A stretch of 64,000 bases of DNA from Paraliobacillus sp. PM-2 (GCF_001368815.1 NZ_CTEI01000001.1:1736001-1800000), one strand, 5' to 3'. Positions 25,408-34,964 are shown, numbered from the stretch's first letter. Notes: a model not told the origin generated them from the letters alone. Numbers and translations: made by a program.

Positions 25408-26054
25408 TGATAAACAATAAAGATGGAAAACGTAGACTTTTCAATGCAGATTATCGAGAATCTCTAGGTCAAACGAGTAAAGCAGGATTAATAATTGCAG
25501 ATCCTCCATACAACTTGGCATTAGAGGATTGGGATGTAGATTTTAACTTTGAAGAACTTCTAGCAGTTATTTCAGAAAAGCTTGACACTGGGGGTAGCGC
25601 ATTAATCTTTAACATACTACCTAATGTACTTGAGATGCATCAGTTAGCTGAAAAGATGGGTTTACACGTTCAAGACTTACTAATTTGGATTAAACCTAAC
25701 TTTCCAGTTAGGTATTTAAGAAAGAAAGGCTACGTCAACAAGAATCGAGAGTTCATTTTATGGGTAAGTAAATCTAAAATTCCGCACTTTCAACTTAAAC
25801 CTGATGAAACCTATCACAAAGGGGTATTCGATTATCCAAGTCCTGCATTTACTTCTGATTCTGCAGTTTTTCCATACCAAAAACCTAGAGCATTGATTGA
25901 TGACCTTATTCAAAGGCACAGTCAGCCCTTCGATTTGGTATTAGACTTATTTGCAGGCAGTGGTATTGTTGCCAAGAGCTGTAAACAGTGGAACAGACGA
26001 TATATTGGATATGAAATTGATGAAAAGCAGTTTAACAAAATTGTATTAGATTAA
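25404..26054 (+). CDS. DNA methyltransferase (N6-adenine or N4-cytosine, beta-type motif order)
   Basis: This 216-aa protein has motif IV DPPYNL at about 33-38 before motif I-like DLFAGSGIVAKSC at about 185-197, the order of beta-class amino-methylases. GYEIDEKQF near the C-terminus is also typical. At 216 aa it is small for the class. No restriction enzyme lies beside it, so it is an orphan methylase. It may mask island DNA, mimic a host methylase or regulate excision. The base modified cannot be told from sequence. Confidence 0.85.
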   Translation: MMINNKDGKRRLFNADYRESLGQTSKAGLIIADPPYNLALEDWDVDFNFEELLAVISEKLDTGGSALIFNILPNVLEMHQLAEKMGLHVQDLLIWIKPNFPVRYLRKKGYVNKNREFILWVSKSKIPHFQLKPDETYHKGVFDYPSPAFTSDSAVFPYQKPRALIDDLIQRHSQPFDLVLDLFAGSGIVAKSCKQWNRRYIGYEIDEKQFNKIVLD

Positions 26055-26063
26055 TATCGCTAC

Positions 26064-26103
26064 AAGACCTTACCATTTAACATTGTGTAAGGTCTTTTCT
26101 TTT
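26064..26103 (+). terminator. Terminator of the HTH-methylase operon
   Basis: AAGACCTTAC (26064-26073) pairs with GTAAGGTCTT (26087-26096), followed by TTCTTTTT. Confidence 0.88.
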
Positions 26104-26777
26104 TGCCTTTCAGGGGTAGTTAAACATTTTAACAATTTTGTTCATTTGATAAAAGAAGTAATAACTATTCTTTAAGTAACCAAATGATGGGACGGTTTGG
26201 TAAGACCGCTAACTGCTAAAGACTAACTTTATCATCTCTCAACACCCTCCTCCACCTCCTCTATCCTTTAAATACATATAGGAATCTATTAAAAAGGAGC
26301 TGAACTTAAATAGCATTTGACTATTTGTTCACACGTTAAAAGATTTAAATAAATTTATGTAAATACATTAAACCCATACATTTCCAATCTAGTTAAAACA
26401 AGTTTAAACACATCTAACATTACCCTTTTCACTTCTTTTTAGATTTTAGTTCCTTAGTTACAAAAAGATCACTAAGAACAGAATTCTTAGGGAGAGAACT
26501 AATATAGCTTTTTGCATCGACTGCATATCATATATCTTTGAATCTCATTAGTTAAAAAAGGATGCGAGTTATTGGTCAAAACAAGTCATTAACTTTTTTT
26601 AGACCTGTAACTCATGGATAGCGTCATCCTTCCCATCGAATGATGTTTAAGGAAATTTTAAGGGTAGTTGATGTTTGATTTAAAGGACATAAATTTAAGG
26701 CTAGAAAAGGATGAATTTGCACTTGCCATTACTCCTATTTAACGCTAACATCACACTACTCAAAGGGGTATTTTACT
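26104..26777. other. Non-coding region upstream of the DUF3173-like gene
   Basis: No gene was seen. A long imperfect hairpin spans 26558-26631: AAGGATG pairs with CATCCTT, and inner GAGTTA and GGTC pair with TAACTC and GACC. It sits about 150 bp upstream of the DUF3173-like gene and may control excision functions. Confidence 0.45.
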
Positions 26778-27185
26778 ATGAAAGGGAATTTTAGTTTTAT
26801 TAAAAAAGTTGATTTAATGCAGGTTGGTTTTAATGAAAATACGGCTAGTGAGGTTATACGTTGCGTTAAAAGACAATTGGCTCAAGAAGGGTTGATGTTT
26901 TACGACAATCCGAGAACCGACTGTGTACTAACTGATCGCGTTATTGAGTTCCTCTTAGGGGTACCAGGCAATGAAGAAGCTTATCAAAATCCAATCAAAT
27001 TTCTAACAAACGAATTAGTTCATCGTGATGAGTTAATTGCATGGGGTATACCTAAAGCAGTTGCTAGCGAGCTAATTAAAGAAGCACAGCAAATTATGGC
27101 AATGGATGGTTATATCTTTTATCAAAATACTAGAAGATGGTTTGCTCCATCAAGATTAATCAAACAATTATTAGGAGGAAAATAA
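26778..27185 (+). CDS. DUF3173-like excisionase-type protein, internally duplicated
   Basis: This 135-aa protein consists of two copies of a DUF3173-like unit, about 12-60 and 88-135. Each has a hydrophobic-Gly start (LMQVGFNENTASEVIR; LIAWGIPKAVASELIK), a middle EGLMFY / DGYIFY, and ends in LLG. DUF3173 proteins are normally a single unit of about 60-70 aa and lie directly upstream of integrases in integrative elements, where they probably act as excisionase-like DNA-binding proteins. It ends 1 bp before the integrase start codon, so the two are co-translated. Confidence 0.7.
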   Translation: MKGNFSFIKKVDLMQVGFNENTASEVIRCVKRQLAQEGLMFYDNPRTDCVLTDRVIEFLLGVPGNEEAYQNPIKFLTNELVHRDELIAWGIPKAVASELIKEAQQIMAMDGYIFYQNTRRWFAPSRLIKQLLGGK

Positions 27186-27186
27186 A

Positions 27187-28416
27187 ATGCCAAACTACGA
27201 TATAATTCCAAACCTTAAAGAAATCAACGGTAAATGGACATTTACTGCAACACTTGGAACAGACCCTATTACAGGAAAAAAAGTTCAAAAGAGACGTGGT
27301 GGGTTTAATTTTAAAAAAGAAGCTTACGAAGCATACTTAAAGATTATAACAGACTGGGAAATTGAAAAACGTACCCTACAAGATAAATCTAGATTAAGTA
27401 ACATTACATTTAAGACGTTTCTTGACGAATGGTTCATTCCTAATTATCGAAATAAGATTGCACCACAAACGTTTCGGACTAGGATGTCTATTTTACAGAA
27501 TTATTATCATGCATTTTACTTAAAAGATCTGAAAGACATCAAAAAACGTGATACGACAAAATGGTATAATGATCTACTTGATGAAAGAAGGAGACAAGGA
27601 AAAACATCACACAATCATGTGCGTTTAGTAAAACAATTATTAGGTATGATTTTTGACTATGCGATAGAATTGGAATATTGTACAAACAATCCTGCAAGAG
27701 AAATTAAATCAGTAAAAAAGGACAGTACTAATATCACATTCTGGACAATTCAAGAATTTAAAAAAGTAATTAATACCTTTTTCATTGACGATTTTTATCA
27801 ACATTTTGGTTTTGTTACACTCGATCTAATGTTTATGACAGGTATACGAATTGGCGAAGCTTCAGCTTTAAAGTGGGAAGATATAGATTTTAATAAGGGC
27901 ATTATCGATATCAATAAAACGCTAATATACGAGAATGCACATCGTTATCATTTCGGAAAACCTAAAACAGGTTCCTCTAAACGCAAAATAGCGATTGATC
28001 AAGACACGTTAAATGTGCTGAAAGAATGGAAAGAGCGTCAGGAGAAGATCGCTCCTACAGCGTTTGTATTATCTTATAATAGCATTCCAACTAATAAGCA
28101 TACTGTTAGTCACATACTGAAGCGTCATGCAAAGCTTGCAGGTGTCAAAAGAATTACACCACATGGGTTACGTCACTCCCATGCGAGTCTGTTAATCCAT
28201 ATGAAAGAAGATCCTCTGATTCTCAAAGAACGACTCGGGCATAGTGAAATTCTGATCACTCTTTCTACCTATGCGCATCTCTACCCCAATAGGGATTTTG
28301 AACTAGCTAATAGATTGAATAATGTTTTGGAAAGGAATTTCTCCAAAAACGATTTAACTCGCAATCAAGGAAATCAACACTTGAAGCTAAATAATCATTC
28401 AAAAAAAATACGGTGA
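27187..28416 (+). CDS. int: Tyrosine site-specific integrase of the island
   Basis: This 409-aa Tn916/phage-type integrase has an N-terminal arm-binding domain (about 12-60), a SAM-like core-binding domain (about 70-170), and a catalytic domain with Arg221 (TGIRIGE), His326-x-x-Arg329 (HGLRH), His352 (GHS) and nucleophile Tyr362 (TYAHLYP). The catalytic set is complete. TTAGGAGG precedes the ATG. It ends about 80 bp from the guaA stop codon, just before the arm-type repeats and attR, as expected for an element integrated in the 3' end of guaA. Confidence 0.95.
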   Translation: MPNYDIIPNLKEINGKWTFTATLGTDPITGKKVQKRRGGFNFKKEAYEAYLKIITDWEIEKRTLQDKSRLSNITFKTFLDEWFIPNYRNKIAPQTFRTRMSILQNYYHAFYLKDLKDIKKRDTTKWYNDLLDERRRQGKTSHNHVRLVKQLLGMIFDYAIELEYCTNNPAREIKSVKKDSTNITFWTIQEFKKVINTFFIDDFYQHFGFVTLDLMFMTGIRIGEASALKWEDIDFNKGIIDINKTLIYENAHRYHFGKPKTGSSKRKIAIDQDTLNVLKEWKERQEKIAPTAFVLSYNSIPTNKHTVSHILKRHAKLAGVKRITPHGLRHSHASLLIHMKEDPLILKERLGHSEILITLSTYAHLYPNRDFELANRLNNVLERNFSKNDLTRNQGNQHLKLNNHSKKIR

Positions 28417-28445
28417 CATACCGATGACATAACGGTGACATAGAT
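28411..28445. repeat. Right-end integrase arm-type repeats (three copies)
   Basis: CGGTGACATA, CCGATGACATA and ACGGTGACATAGAT follow each other within 35 bp, overlapping the last codons of int. The last unit is identical over 12 bp to the left-end copy at 12011-12022. Confidence 0.6.
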
Positions 28446-28453
28446 ATTTTAAA

Positions 28454-28489
28454 GAACGCCAAGCCTTGATATACCTAGGCTTGGCGTTC
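28454..28489 (-). terminator. Hairpin terminator between int and guaA
   Basis: GAACGCCAAGCCT (28454-28466) pairs perfectly with AGGCTTGGCGTTC (28477-28489). The minus strand continues with TTTAAAA. It lies inside the island and probably replaces the original guaA terminator; it can also stop plus-strand int transcription. Confidence 0.75.
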
Positions 28490-28497
28490 TCCTGTTA

Positions 28498-28509
28498 TTA
28501 CTCCCACTC
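28498..28509 (-). other. Right attachment site at the guaA 3' end
   Basis: Minus strand GAGTGGGAGTAA encodes the final Glu-Trp-Glu-stop of guaA. Its GAGTGGGA core is repeated at 11915-11908. Confidence 0.6.
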
Positions 28510-30036
28510 AATCGTAGCAGGTGGCTTACTCGTTACATCATACACAATGCGGTTGACATGATCGACTTCATTGACAATACGCGTGGAGATTTTTTCTAAT
28601 ACATCCCACGGAATTCTTGCCCAATCCGATGTCATTCCATCGATCGATGTTACTGCTCGTATACCAATAGTGTGATCATATGTTCTTGCATCTCCCATGA
28701 CACCAACACTCTTGATATCAGGTAATACCGTAAAATACTGCCAGATGTCACGATCTAATCCAGCTAATTTGATTTCTTCACGTAAAATCGCATCCGATTC
28801 ACGCACAATTTCAACCTTCTCAGGAGTAACTTCTCCTAAGACACGAATACCTAGTCCTGGACCTGGGAATGGTTGTCTCCAAACAATTGCTTCTGGCAAA
28901 CCTAATTCCAATCCAAGCGCACGTACTTCATCTTTAAATAATGTATCTAATGGCTCTAGCAATTCGAACTGCATGTCCTCTGGCAAGCCACCAACATTAT
29001 GGTGTGACTTGATGGTTTCCGCAGTTTCGGTTCCACTTTCTACAATATCGGTATAAAGTGTTCCTTGTGCTAGGAAGTCCATGTCTTTTAATTTTTCCGC
29101 TTCATCATCAAACACATAAATGAATTCATTTCCAATGATTTTACGTTTTTGCTCTGGATCTGTTACACCTTTTAGTTTACTTAAGAAACGATCTTGTGCA
29201 TCGACCTTAATGATGTTCATATGGAAGCCATCACGGAAGGTTTCCATAACCATCTCGCCTTCATTTTTTCGAAGTAAACCATGGTCAACAAAAATACATG
29301 TTAGTTGGTCACCGATTGCTTTGTGAATAAGTGCCGCTACAACAGATGAATCTACGCCACCACTTAAAGCACATAATACTTTGCGATCGCCTACTTTTTC
29401 TTGAATTTTTTCTATTTCTTGTTCAACAAAGTTTGCCATCGTCCAATCGCCTTGACAATTACACACGCCGAAGACAAATTGTTTTAAAAGGTCATTTCCA
29501 TAAATCGTATTACGGACTTCTGGATGGAATTGCACACCATATAATTGCTTTTCTTCATTACTCATTGCTGCAACTGGAGTAGATGTACTTGTTGCTTCTA
29601 CAACAAAATCTGCTGGTGCTTCCATAATTTTATCGCTGTGGCTCATCCAAACCGTTTGTGTATTTGGTGTACCTGTAAAAAGCTTCGCCTTATCTGTGAC
29701 ATGAATATCTGCTTTTCCATATTCACGCTCATTTGCTCGCTGTACTGTTCCACCAAAATGATGTGTCATTAATTGCATCCCGTAACAAATCCCTAAGACA
29801 GGAATACCTAGATCAAATATTCCTTCATCACAACGAAAGCTGTCTTCACCATACACACTATGAGGACCACCAGAAAGAATAATTCCTTTTGGATTCATTG
29901 CTTTAATTTCTTCTAACGTTAAGCGATGTGAGTGAAGTTCACTATACACACCAAATTCTCTTATTCTTCTTGTAATTAATTGGTTATATTGACTACCAAA
30001 ATCTAATACAAGAACCATTTCATTATTTACCTGCAA
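28498..30036 (-). CDS. guaA: GMP synthase (glutamine-hydrolysing)
   Basis: This 512-aa enzyme converts XMP to GMP in the cytoplasm. The N-terminal amidotransferase has catalytic Cys84 (GICYGMQ) and a QFHPEV His-Glu pair. The ATP pyrophosphatase domain has the SGGVDSS P-loop, and the C-terminal dimerisation domain ends with [12 protein letters not shown]. The start is TTG (SD GAAGGGG, 10 nt). Its 3' end is the island integration site, but the protein is complete because the island restored the last codons. It is controlled by a guanine riboswitch and keeps the yeaC-yeaD-yebA-guaA order of B. subtilis. Confidence 0.98.
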   Translation of the reverse strand: MQVNNEMVLVLDFGSQYNQLITRRIREFGVYSELHSHRLTLEEIKAMNPKGIILSGGPHSVYGEDSFRCDEGIFDLGIPVLGICYGMQLMTHHFGGTVQRANEREYGKADIHVTDKAKLFTGTPNTQTVWMSHSDKIMEAPADFVVEATSTSTPVAAMSNEEKQLYGVQFHPEVRNTIYGNDLLKQFVFGVCNCQGDWTMANFVEQEIEKIQEKVGDRKVLCALSGGVDSSVVAALIHKAIGDQLTCIFVDHGLLRKNEGEMVMETFRDGFHMNIIKVDAQDRFLSKLKGVTDPEQKRKIIGNEFIYVFDDEAEKLKDMDFLAQGTLYTDIVESGTETAETIKSHHNVGGLPEDMQFELLEPLDTLFKDEVRALGLELGLPEAIVWRQPFPGPGLGIRVLGEVTPEKVEIVRESDAILREEIKLAGLDRDIWQYFTVLPDIKSVGVMGDARTYDHTIGIRAVTSIDGMTSDWARIPWDVLEKISTRIVNEVDHVNRIVYDVTSKPPATIEWE

Positions 30037-30085
30037 AGCCTGTCAACCCCTTCATCTAGCATTAACTTCCCTTATATATAACGAA

Positions 30086-30118
30086 AAATCCGTCTCCTTC
30101 ATAGTAGAAGACAGATTT
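30086..30118 (-). terminator. Riboswitch-controlled attenuator terminator upstream of guaA
   Basis: On the minus strand a 12-bp stem (AAATCTGTCTTC with its partner ending GGATTT, two G-U pairs) is followed by TTTTCGTT. The upstream CAGATTTA can instead pair with TAAATCTG, giving an antiterminator, so guanine binding would stop transcription before guaA. Confidence 0.75.
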
Positions 30119-30134
30119 AAAAAGAGTAAATCTG

Positions 30135-30205
30135 CCTCCATAGTCGAGAAATTCACGGTATCTCGTTAGAAACTCCCGAACCATATTATCGAGATTATAT
30201 CGAGG
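30135..30205 (-). ncRNA. Guanine-sensing purine riboswitch aptamer
   Basis: The minus strand shows the purine aptamer core: TATAATC, AATATGG, GTTTCTA, CCGTGAA and GACTATGG in order, enclosed by a CCTC/GAGG P1 stem. The C in GACTATG at the position of xpt C74 marks guanine rather than adenine specificity. It lies 170 bp upstream of the guaA start with an attenuator in between. Confidence 0.93.
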
Positions 30206-30380
30206 TAGTTTTATTATATATTTATCCCACATTATCTAGTAGTAATACCTAATTCACGACTTATGAAAAAGATAAACCACTAGTAAGTGGGATTGTTCAC
30301 TTAACAATCAGTATTAAATGAAAAATGATACACGGATCGTAGTTATACTTTACTTATTCTATCAACGCCATCTATATCGG

Positions 30381-32585
30381 TCAAGAGAATATACGTTTTA
30401 ACATATCTTCCCATAACTCATGCGCATGTTCATCCTGGTCAATAGAAACTTCATTACGGTACAAAATTCTTTCATACATCGTAGTTAACTGTTGCATTTT
30501 GTCTATACCTAGGTGTTGATCTACTCTAACAGCATACTCCCTTAGTGTCTCACCTGGCTTCTGCTTCATTCCTTTATAATTTAAAACACGTAGCAAATAA
30601 TGATATGCATGTTCAAACACTTCAACACTAGCAAATGATGCATAACGATACATCATCAAACGATTTAACCATCGATAGCGATACAGATACAAGGTGACAC
30701 CAACAATCATTATAAGAACGATTATTATCCAAGCATACCAACCAAAAGCATGAGCTGAATCATCATTTTCTGCTATATTATCGTTTGTTTCTTCTTGCTT
30801 TTTTGCTTCTTCTTGTTGTTGGTTTTCTTGTTGTTGTTCTTCAGTCATTGTATCTTCTTCCGTTTCTGTGTCTGTTGCTTCACCATTTGCTTCTTCATAG
30901 AAATCTGCACTACCAGAAAAACCAATGGTTGGTTCAAACGGAACCCATCCTACATTTGGAAAATAAACTTCAACCCATGAGTGTGCATTTCCATTGGTTA
31001 CTTCATATGTGTTTTTTTCATTTCCAAATGTTTGGGCCTGATCCGTCAATTGCCCTCCAGTAAAACCTTTTGTCCAACGTGCAGGAATATCTAATGCACG
31101 TAACATAACAACCATAGACGTAGAAAAATTATCACAGTAACCTACTTGTGTATCAAATAAAAATTGATCGACATAATCTTCTTCGGCTTCAGGAATTGCT
31201 ACGTCTTTTGTTTGATAAGTGAAATCTCCTTTATCAAAGTAGCCTTCAATCGCTTTCGTCTTATCATATCGATTCGTAGCATCCTTTGTAATCTCTTTAG
31301 CTAACTCTATGACTCGATTTGGTAGACTATTGGGTAATTGTAAATAATTGGACTGGATATCCATAGGATCATTTGGTTTTTCTTGCCTTAGTTGATTCAG
31401 TGCAAAAGCCGGATAGTCATATTGTACATTGTAGTCATTAAACAAAGCAGAATAATCATTACCTTCTATTTCTATCGTTCCAGTTTCTCGATCAAATAAA
31501 TAATCTATTTGATCAGGCCCCATAATTTCATTCGTTCCGTATGGATATACTAATTTGGTGAAATTAACTTGATCGGTAAAAGTGATCGACGCATCAAGTC
31601 TCTTTGTTTTCACTTCTGGTGAAAACATTTCTAGATTAAATGAACCATTCGGTCGCAATTGAAAATCTAGGTTTGTTGAACGCTCCCAACCTTTTCCGGT
31701 ATATCTATCTTTAGACTCAATTCTAAAGTAATGTCGCTGTTTAGAATCAACTATAAAAATAGGAGTATCATCTTGAATGAATGAACCACCAAGTTGGGTA
31801 TCATCTTCACCATAACCGGCCTTTTGTATGGCATGGTTCCCACCTTCCTTGAATCCTGCATCTTCTGCTGTACTCGTGATATATGGTACTGGATCAGGCC
31901 AAATCGGCTCAAATTTTGGTGCGAGGAAACCAAATACAATTAAAATAGGTAATAAAACAAAAATTGGCATTAGACTTGAAGCAAACCATTTACCGAAAAT
32001 AGGCCGAATTAATTCTCGGTTCATTTGATTTAAAAAGCTAGCTATTGCAAGTACAAATAAAGAAATAATAAACGTTCGAACAATCGCTGTATTTGCTTGA
32101 TAAGCAGTGAACGTATCCAAGATTGTAATATATATAAAAGTAAATAACACAAAAGGAAAAACACGCTTCACAACAACAAACCAATAATACAGTAAGTAAG
32201 TCATTAACCAAAGAATGAACAAGAACAACATAGTCCTAAAAAAAGGGGTGAAATCTGTCCATATTTGATTTTGTATTAAGCCAATATTATAGTCTATTTG
32301 TGTAGCAAAGCGTTGAAACCATACATGAGTAGCTATTGTTTCTTGTAAAAACAACCCATCCAATATAATTACTATTGCTACTAATTTTAAAGGGATCGCA
32401 ATCCATCTCGTCAAATTTAAATATGATAATAAAAAACAAAAACCCGCAAATACAACAAACACTTCTACATTTCCAGTGTCTGAAATGATTGCCAATGGTC
32501 GTAGCCATTCCCAAAATAACAGAAATCCACCTAAGTACAGTAATGTATGAAAAACCTTCGACTCCGTTTGATGATAATGAGTCAT
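30381..32585 (-). CDS. yebA: Membrane transglutaminase-like protein (TgpA/YebA family)
   Basis: This 734-aa membrane protein has about six N-terminal helices (DUF3488-like), an extracytoplasmic transglutaminase domain near 400-560, then a Glu/Gln-rich low-complexity linker, another helix near 620-640 and a cytoplasmic DUF4129-like tail. The transglutaminase core shows Cys in GYCDNFSTSM and His in AHSWVEVYF; the third residue lies in WVPFEPT, Glu where many members have Asp. It follows the MoxR and DUF58 genes with a one-base overlap, a conserved trio thought to act at the envelope. The biological substrate is unknown. Confidence 0.9.
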   Translation of the reverse strand: MTHYHQTESKVFHTLLYLGGFLLFWEWLRPLAIISDTGNVEVFVVFAGFCFLLSYLNLTRWIAIPLKLVAIVIILDGLFLQETIATHVWFQRFATQIDYNIGLIQNQIWTDFTPFFRTMLFLFILWLMTYLLYYWFVVVKRVFPFVLFTFIYITILDTFTAYQANTAIVRTFIISLFVLAIASFLNQMNRELIRPIFGKWFASSLMPIFVLLPILIVFGFLAPKFEPIWPDPVPYITSTAEDAGFKEGGNHAIQKAGYGEDDTQLGGSFIQDDTPIFIVDSKQRHYFRIESKDRYTGKGWERSTNLDFQLRPNGSFNLEMFSPEVKTKRLDASITFTDQVNFTKLVYPYGTNEIMGPDQIDYLFDRETGTIEIEGNDYSALFNDYNVQYDYPAFALNQLRQEKPNDPMDIQSNYLQLPNSLPNRVIELAKEITKDATNRYDKTKAIEGYFDKGDFTYQTKDVAIPEAEEDYVDQFLFDTQVGYCDNFSTSMVVMLRALDIPARWTKGFTGGQLTDQAQTFGNEKNTYEVTNGNAHSWVEVYFPNVGWVPFEPTIGFSGSADFYEEANGEATDTETEEDTMTEEQQQENQQQEEAKKQEETNDNIAENDDSAHAFGWYAWIIIVLIMIVGVTLYLYRYRWLNRLMMYRYASFASVEVFEHAYHYLLRVLNYKGMKQKPGETLREYAVRVDQHLGIDKMQQLTTMYERILYRNEVSIDQDEHAHELWEDMLKRIFS

Positions 32586-33844
32586 TAGACACTCACCTCT
32601 ATGACCGCTTGTTTCAATTTATCCTCTGTTATTCGATTTAATGTGATGTCCATATAACGACATTGTTCTAAATACCAGTTATCTTCATCTGTCCATTCTT
32701 CCGACGCCTTGGTCATATAAACAACTACTCGATTCATTTTTTTACATAATTGTCCTAGCACTTGCATGCGTTCTTGTGTTAGGTTCGAAACGAAGACATG
32801 AACAATTAAATTAGGAGATAGTACGTTTACATTTTTTCTTAATTGTTCAGAAAACGATCCCTCACCTTCTGGTTGAACCATAGCAAGATGTTGTAAAATA
32901 GCATGCTTACCTCCTATTTGTATAGAAGAAAAATATTTTGTTTGTTCCCCAATACTTAATAAACTAAGATTAGTATTTTTCCCATCATACCCATTCAAAA
33001 AGGAGTGAACCAATTCCACATTTGCTTCAAATGCTACTGTATTTGTTCCTTGGTAGTACGAAGCATCTAAGATAAGTAATTGATCTGTATGCTTTTCTTG
33101 TTCAAATTCTTTTGTAATCATCTCTTGCTTCCTTGCGGTTGCCTTCCAATCAATCCAAGAAAATCTATCACCTGGCATATATTCACGTATGCCATTAACA
33201 ACGTGTGTGTGTGAAGAATGTGTCGCATACCTAGGTGATGCACCCTCGTCTATATTATTTCTTGATTGCCTCATGGCTAACCGTCTTGTTTGCGGATACA
33301 CGATTAACGTATTCTCCAACGGGAAACTATATTGCTTTTGAATGATTCCAAAGAAATCACTTGTTTTCACTCGAGTTGCTTGTAATTGGTGTAACCCACG
33401 AGGTAATGCATCTAACACATAACGATAAGTGATTATCCTTTTAAATAAAGGGAAGTGAATCTTCTTTTTAACACGATTCTTTCGAGTGACGTTTGGTTGA
33501 TTTAGAAATTGATAGATTTCTCTTGAATAATAAGCGTTTTTTAATGATGGACCAAAACAATCCTCAATAATTATAAATGGTAAGGGTACACCTACCTTAC
33601 GTGTTATTTCAACAGTTACTTCTACCTTACCTCCTGCATACCGCGTAGCATGTGATAGTGTTCGATTAATCTTCCATCTTGAAATAGGATAAAGAAGGAA
33701 AAGAATGAAATATAAAAATAACGGGACAAATGCATAAAAAAGAAACCAACTAACAAAGCCGCCTTGAAACATTGCATAAGAAAATAAAACACCAAACAAA
33801 ACAATCAATTGTAATATTCTACTTATAAGATGAAACTGGTTCAT
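32585..33844 (-). CDS. yeaD: DUF58 domain membrane protein
   Basis: This 419-aa protein has two N-terminal transmembrane helices (about 8-52), a beta-rich middle, and a DUF58 domain with a von Willebrand-like fold, containing the signature YMPGDRFSWIDWKATAR near 225-241 and LLILDAS after it. DUF58 proteins partner MoxR ATPases. It overlaps the MoxR gene by 4 bp and the YebA gene by 1 bp, so all three are translationally coupled. Confidence 0.9.
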   Translation of the reverse strand: MNQFHLISRILQLIVLFGVLFSYAMFQGGFVSWFLFYAFVPLFLYFILFLLYPISRWKINRTLSHATRYAGGKVEVTVEITRKVGVPLPFIIIEDCFGPSLKNAYYSREIYQFLNQPNVTRKNRVKKKIHFPLFKRIITYRYVLDALPRGLHQLQATRVKTSDFFGIIQKQYSFPLENTLIVYPQTRRLAMRQSRNNIDEGASPRYATHSSHTHVVNGIREYMPGDRFSWIDWKATARKQEMITKEFEQEKHTDQLLILDASYYQGTNTVAFEANVELVHSFLNGYDGKNTNLSLLSIGEQTKYFSSIQIGGKHAILQHLAMVQPEGEGSFSEQLRKNVNVLSPNLIVHVFVSNLTQERMQVLGQLCKKMNRVVVYMTKASEEWTDEDNWYLEQCRYMDITLNRITEDKLKQAVIEVSV

Positions 33845-34803
33845 TGATGTTGTTCCTTCCGTATGGGAACTTCTACTTGTTGGAGTATGTCATGGATAAC
33901 ACGCACTGATTCGACTCCCTCAAACTTTGCCTCTTGTGAAAGGATGATACGATGCCCCAATACATAAGGTGCTAGGTACTTCACATCATCTGGTAAGACA
34001 TAGTCACGATTATGAATCAATGCATAGGCTTTAGCAGCTTTCATTAGTGCAATCGATCCTCGTGGACTAACACCTAAGTAAATAGAGGTATGTTCACGGG
34101 TTGCTGTTATTAATTGAATAATATAGCTTTGTATCATTTCATCAATAAACACGTGACAGACTTCTTTTTGTAACGATAATAGTTCAGTTTTATCCATTAC
34201 TGCTTCAATTGTATCAATTGGATGCTTTTGTGATACTTTCCGAAGCATTTCTAATTCTTGTTCAACGGTTGGATAACCCATATTTAATTTAAGTAAAAAC
34301 CGATCTAATTGAGCTTCTGGAAGTGGGTATGTTCCCTCATATTCAATTGGATTTTGTGTAGCCATTACAAAGAAAGGTTTTTTTAAATCAATGGTTTGCC
34401 CATCCACTGTTACATTCCCCTCTTCCATCGCTTCTAACAAGGAAGACTGTGTTTTAGGAGATGTTCGATTAATTTCATCAGCAAGTACAACATCCCCCAT
34501 AATTGGGCCATTTCTAAATTCAAACTTCATCTCTTTTGGATTATAAATAGAAACTCCGGTAACATCTGAAGGTAATAAATCTGGGGTGAATTGAATTCGT
34601 TTGAAGTCACAGTCTAATGATTTAGCTAATGTTTTTACAAGCATGGTTTTTCCAACGCCTGGTACATCTTCTAGCAAAACATGCCCCTCAGACAGTAATG
34701 CGACTAAGCTTAACAGGCTTACTTCTTCTTTTCCGATAATCACGCGGTTTATATTATTGAGTACACTTCCTATTGTGGGATGATAATTAGCTGTTTTTGT
34801 CAT
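33841..34803 (-). CDS. yeaC: MoxR-family AAA+ ATPase
   Basis: This 320-aa AAA+ ATPase of the MoxR group has Walker A (VPGVGKT near 44-50), Walker B followed by a DEINR segment, the ATQNPIEYEGTYPLPEAQLDRF sensor region, and a C-terminal lid domain. MoxR proteins act as chaperone-like factors with DUF58/VWA partners. It is the first gene of the yeaC-yeaD-yebA unit; its SD is AAGGGG..AAGGA. Confidence 0.92.
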   Translation of the reverse strand: MTKTANYHPTIGSVLNNINRVIIGKEEVSLLSLVALLSEGHVLLEDVPGVGKTMLVKTLAKSLDCDFKRIQFTPDLLPSDVTGVSIYNPKEMKFEFRNGPIMGDVVLADEINRTSPKTQSSLLEAMEEGNVTVDGQTIDLKKPFFVMATQNPIEYEGTYPLPEAQLDRFLLKLNMGYPTVEQELEMLRKVSQKHPIDTIEAVMDKTELLSLQKEVCHVFIDEMIQSYIIQLITATREHTSIYLGVSPRGSIALMKAAKAYALIHNRDYVLPDDVKYLAPYVLGHRIILSQEAKFEGVESVRVIHDILQQVEVPIRKEQHQ

Positions 34804-34964
34804 GCGATCCTTGTTCCCCTTCCAATCTACAATAAAAATTAATTCATTATGTTAACTATACTACATGACCATATAGGGAACGCAAGCAAATACAAACAGA
34901 ATATGAAGAATTAATGTGTTATTTTTTTTCACTAGTTTAATTACCAGATTCCCTAATTAAAAAA

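Larger units (their letters stand above)
11904..28509. mobile_element. Integrase-bearing genomic island at the 3' end of guaA, about 16.6 kb
   Basis: The boundaries are the two guaA-end copies (11904-11915 and 28498-28509). The integrase gene lies at the right end, next to guaA, preceded by a DUF3173-like gene. Integrase arm-type repeats (GGTGACATAGAT) occur just inside both ends. The cargo is restriction-modification, a TIGR04141-like protein, an orphan methylase, a serine recombinase and an exported protein, with one smaller transposon-like unit nested inside. No conjugation, replication or capsid genes were recognised, so it looks like an integrative island that would need help to transfer. 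Confidence 0.75.

Noticed and set aside
11904-28509. Prophage or conjugative element
   Set aside because: No capsid, terminase, lysis, relaxase or type IV secretion genes were recognised between the att sites.
28697-29772. Several plus-strand ORFs inside guaA
   Set aside because: They are antisense shadows of a highly conserved gene and show no family features.
30291-30309. GATTGTT-CACTT-AACAATC hairpin as terminator of yebA
   Set aside because: Only a 7-bp AT-rich stem without a T run; too weak to list as a terminator.
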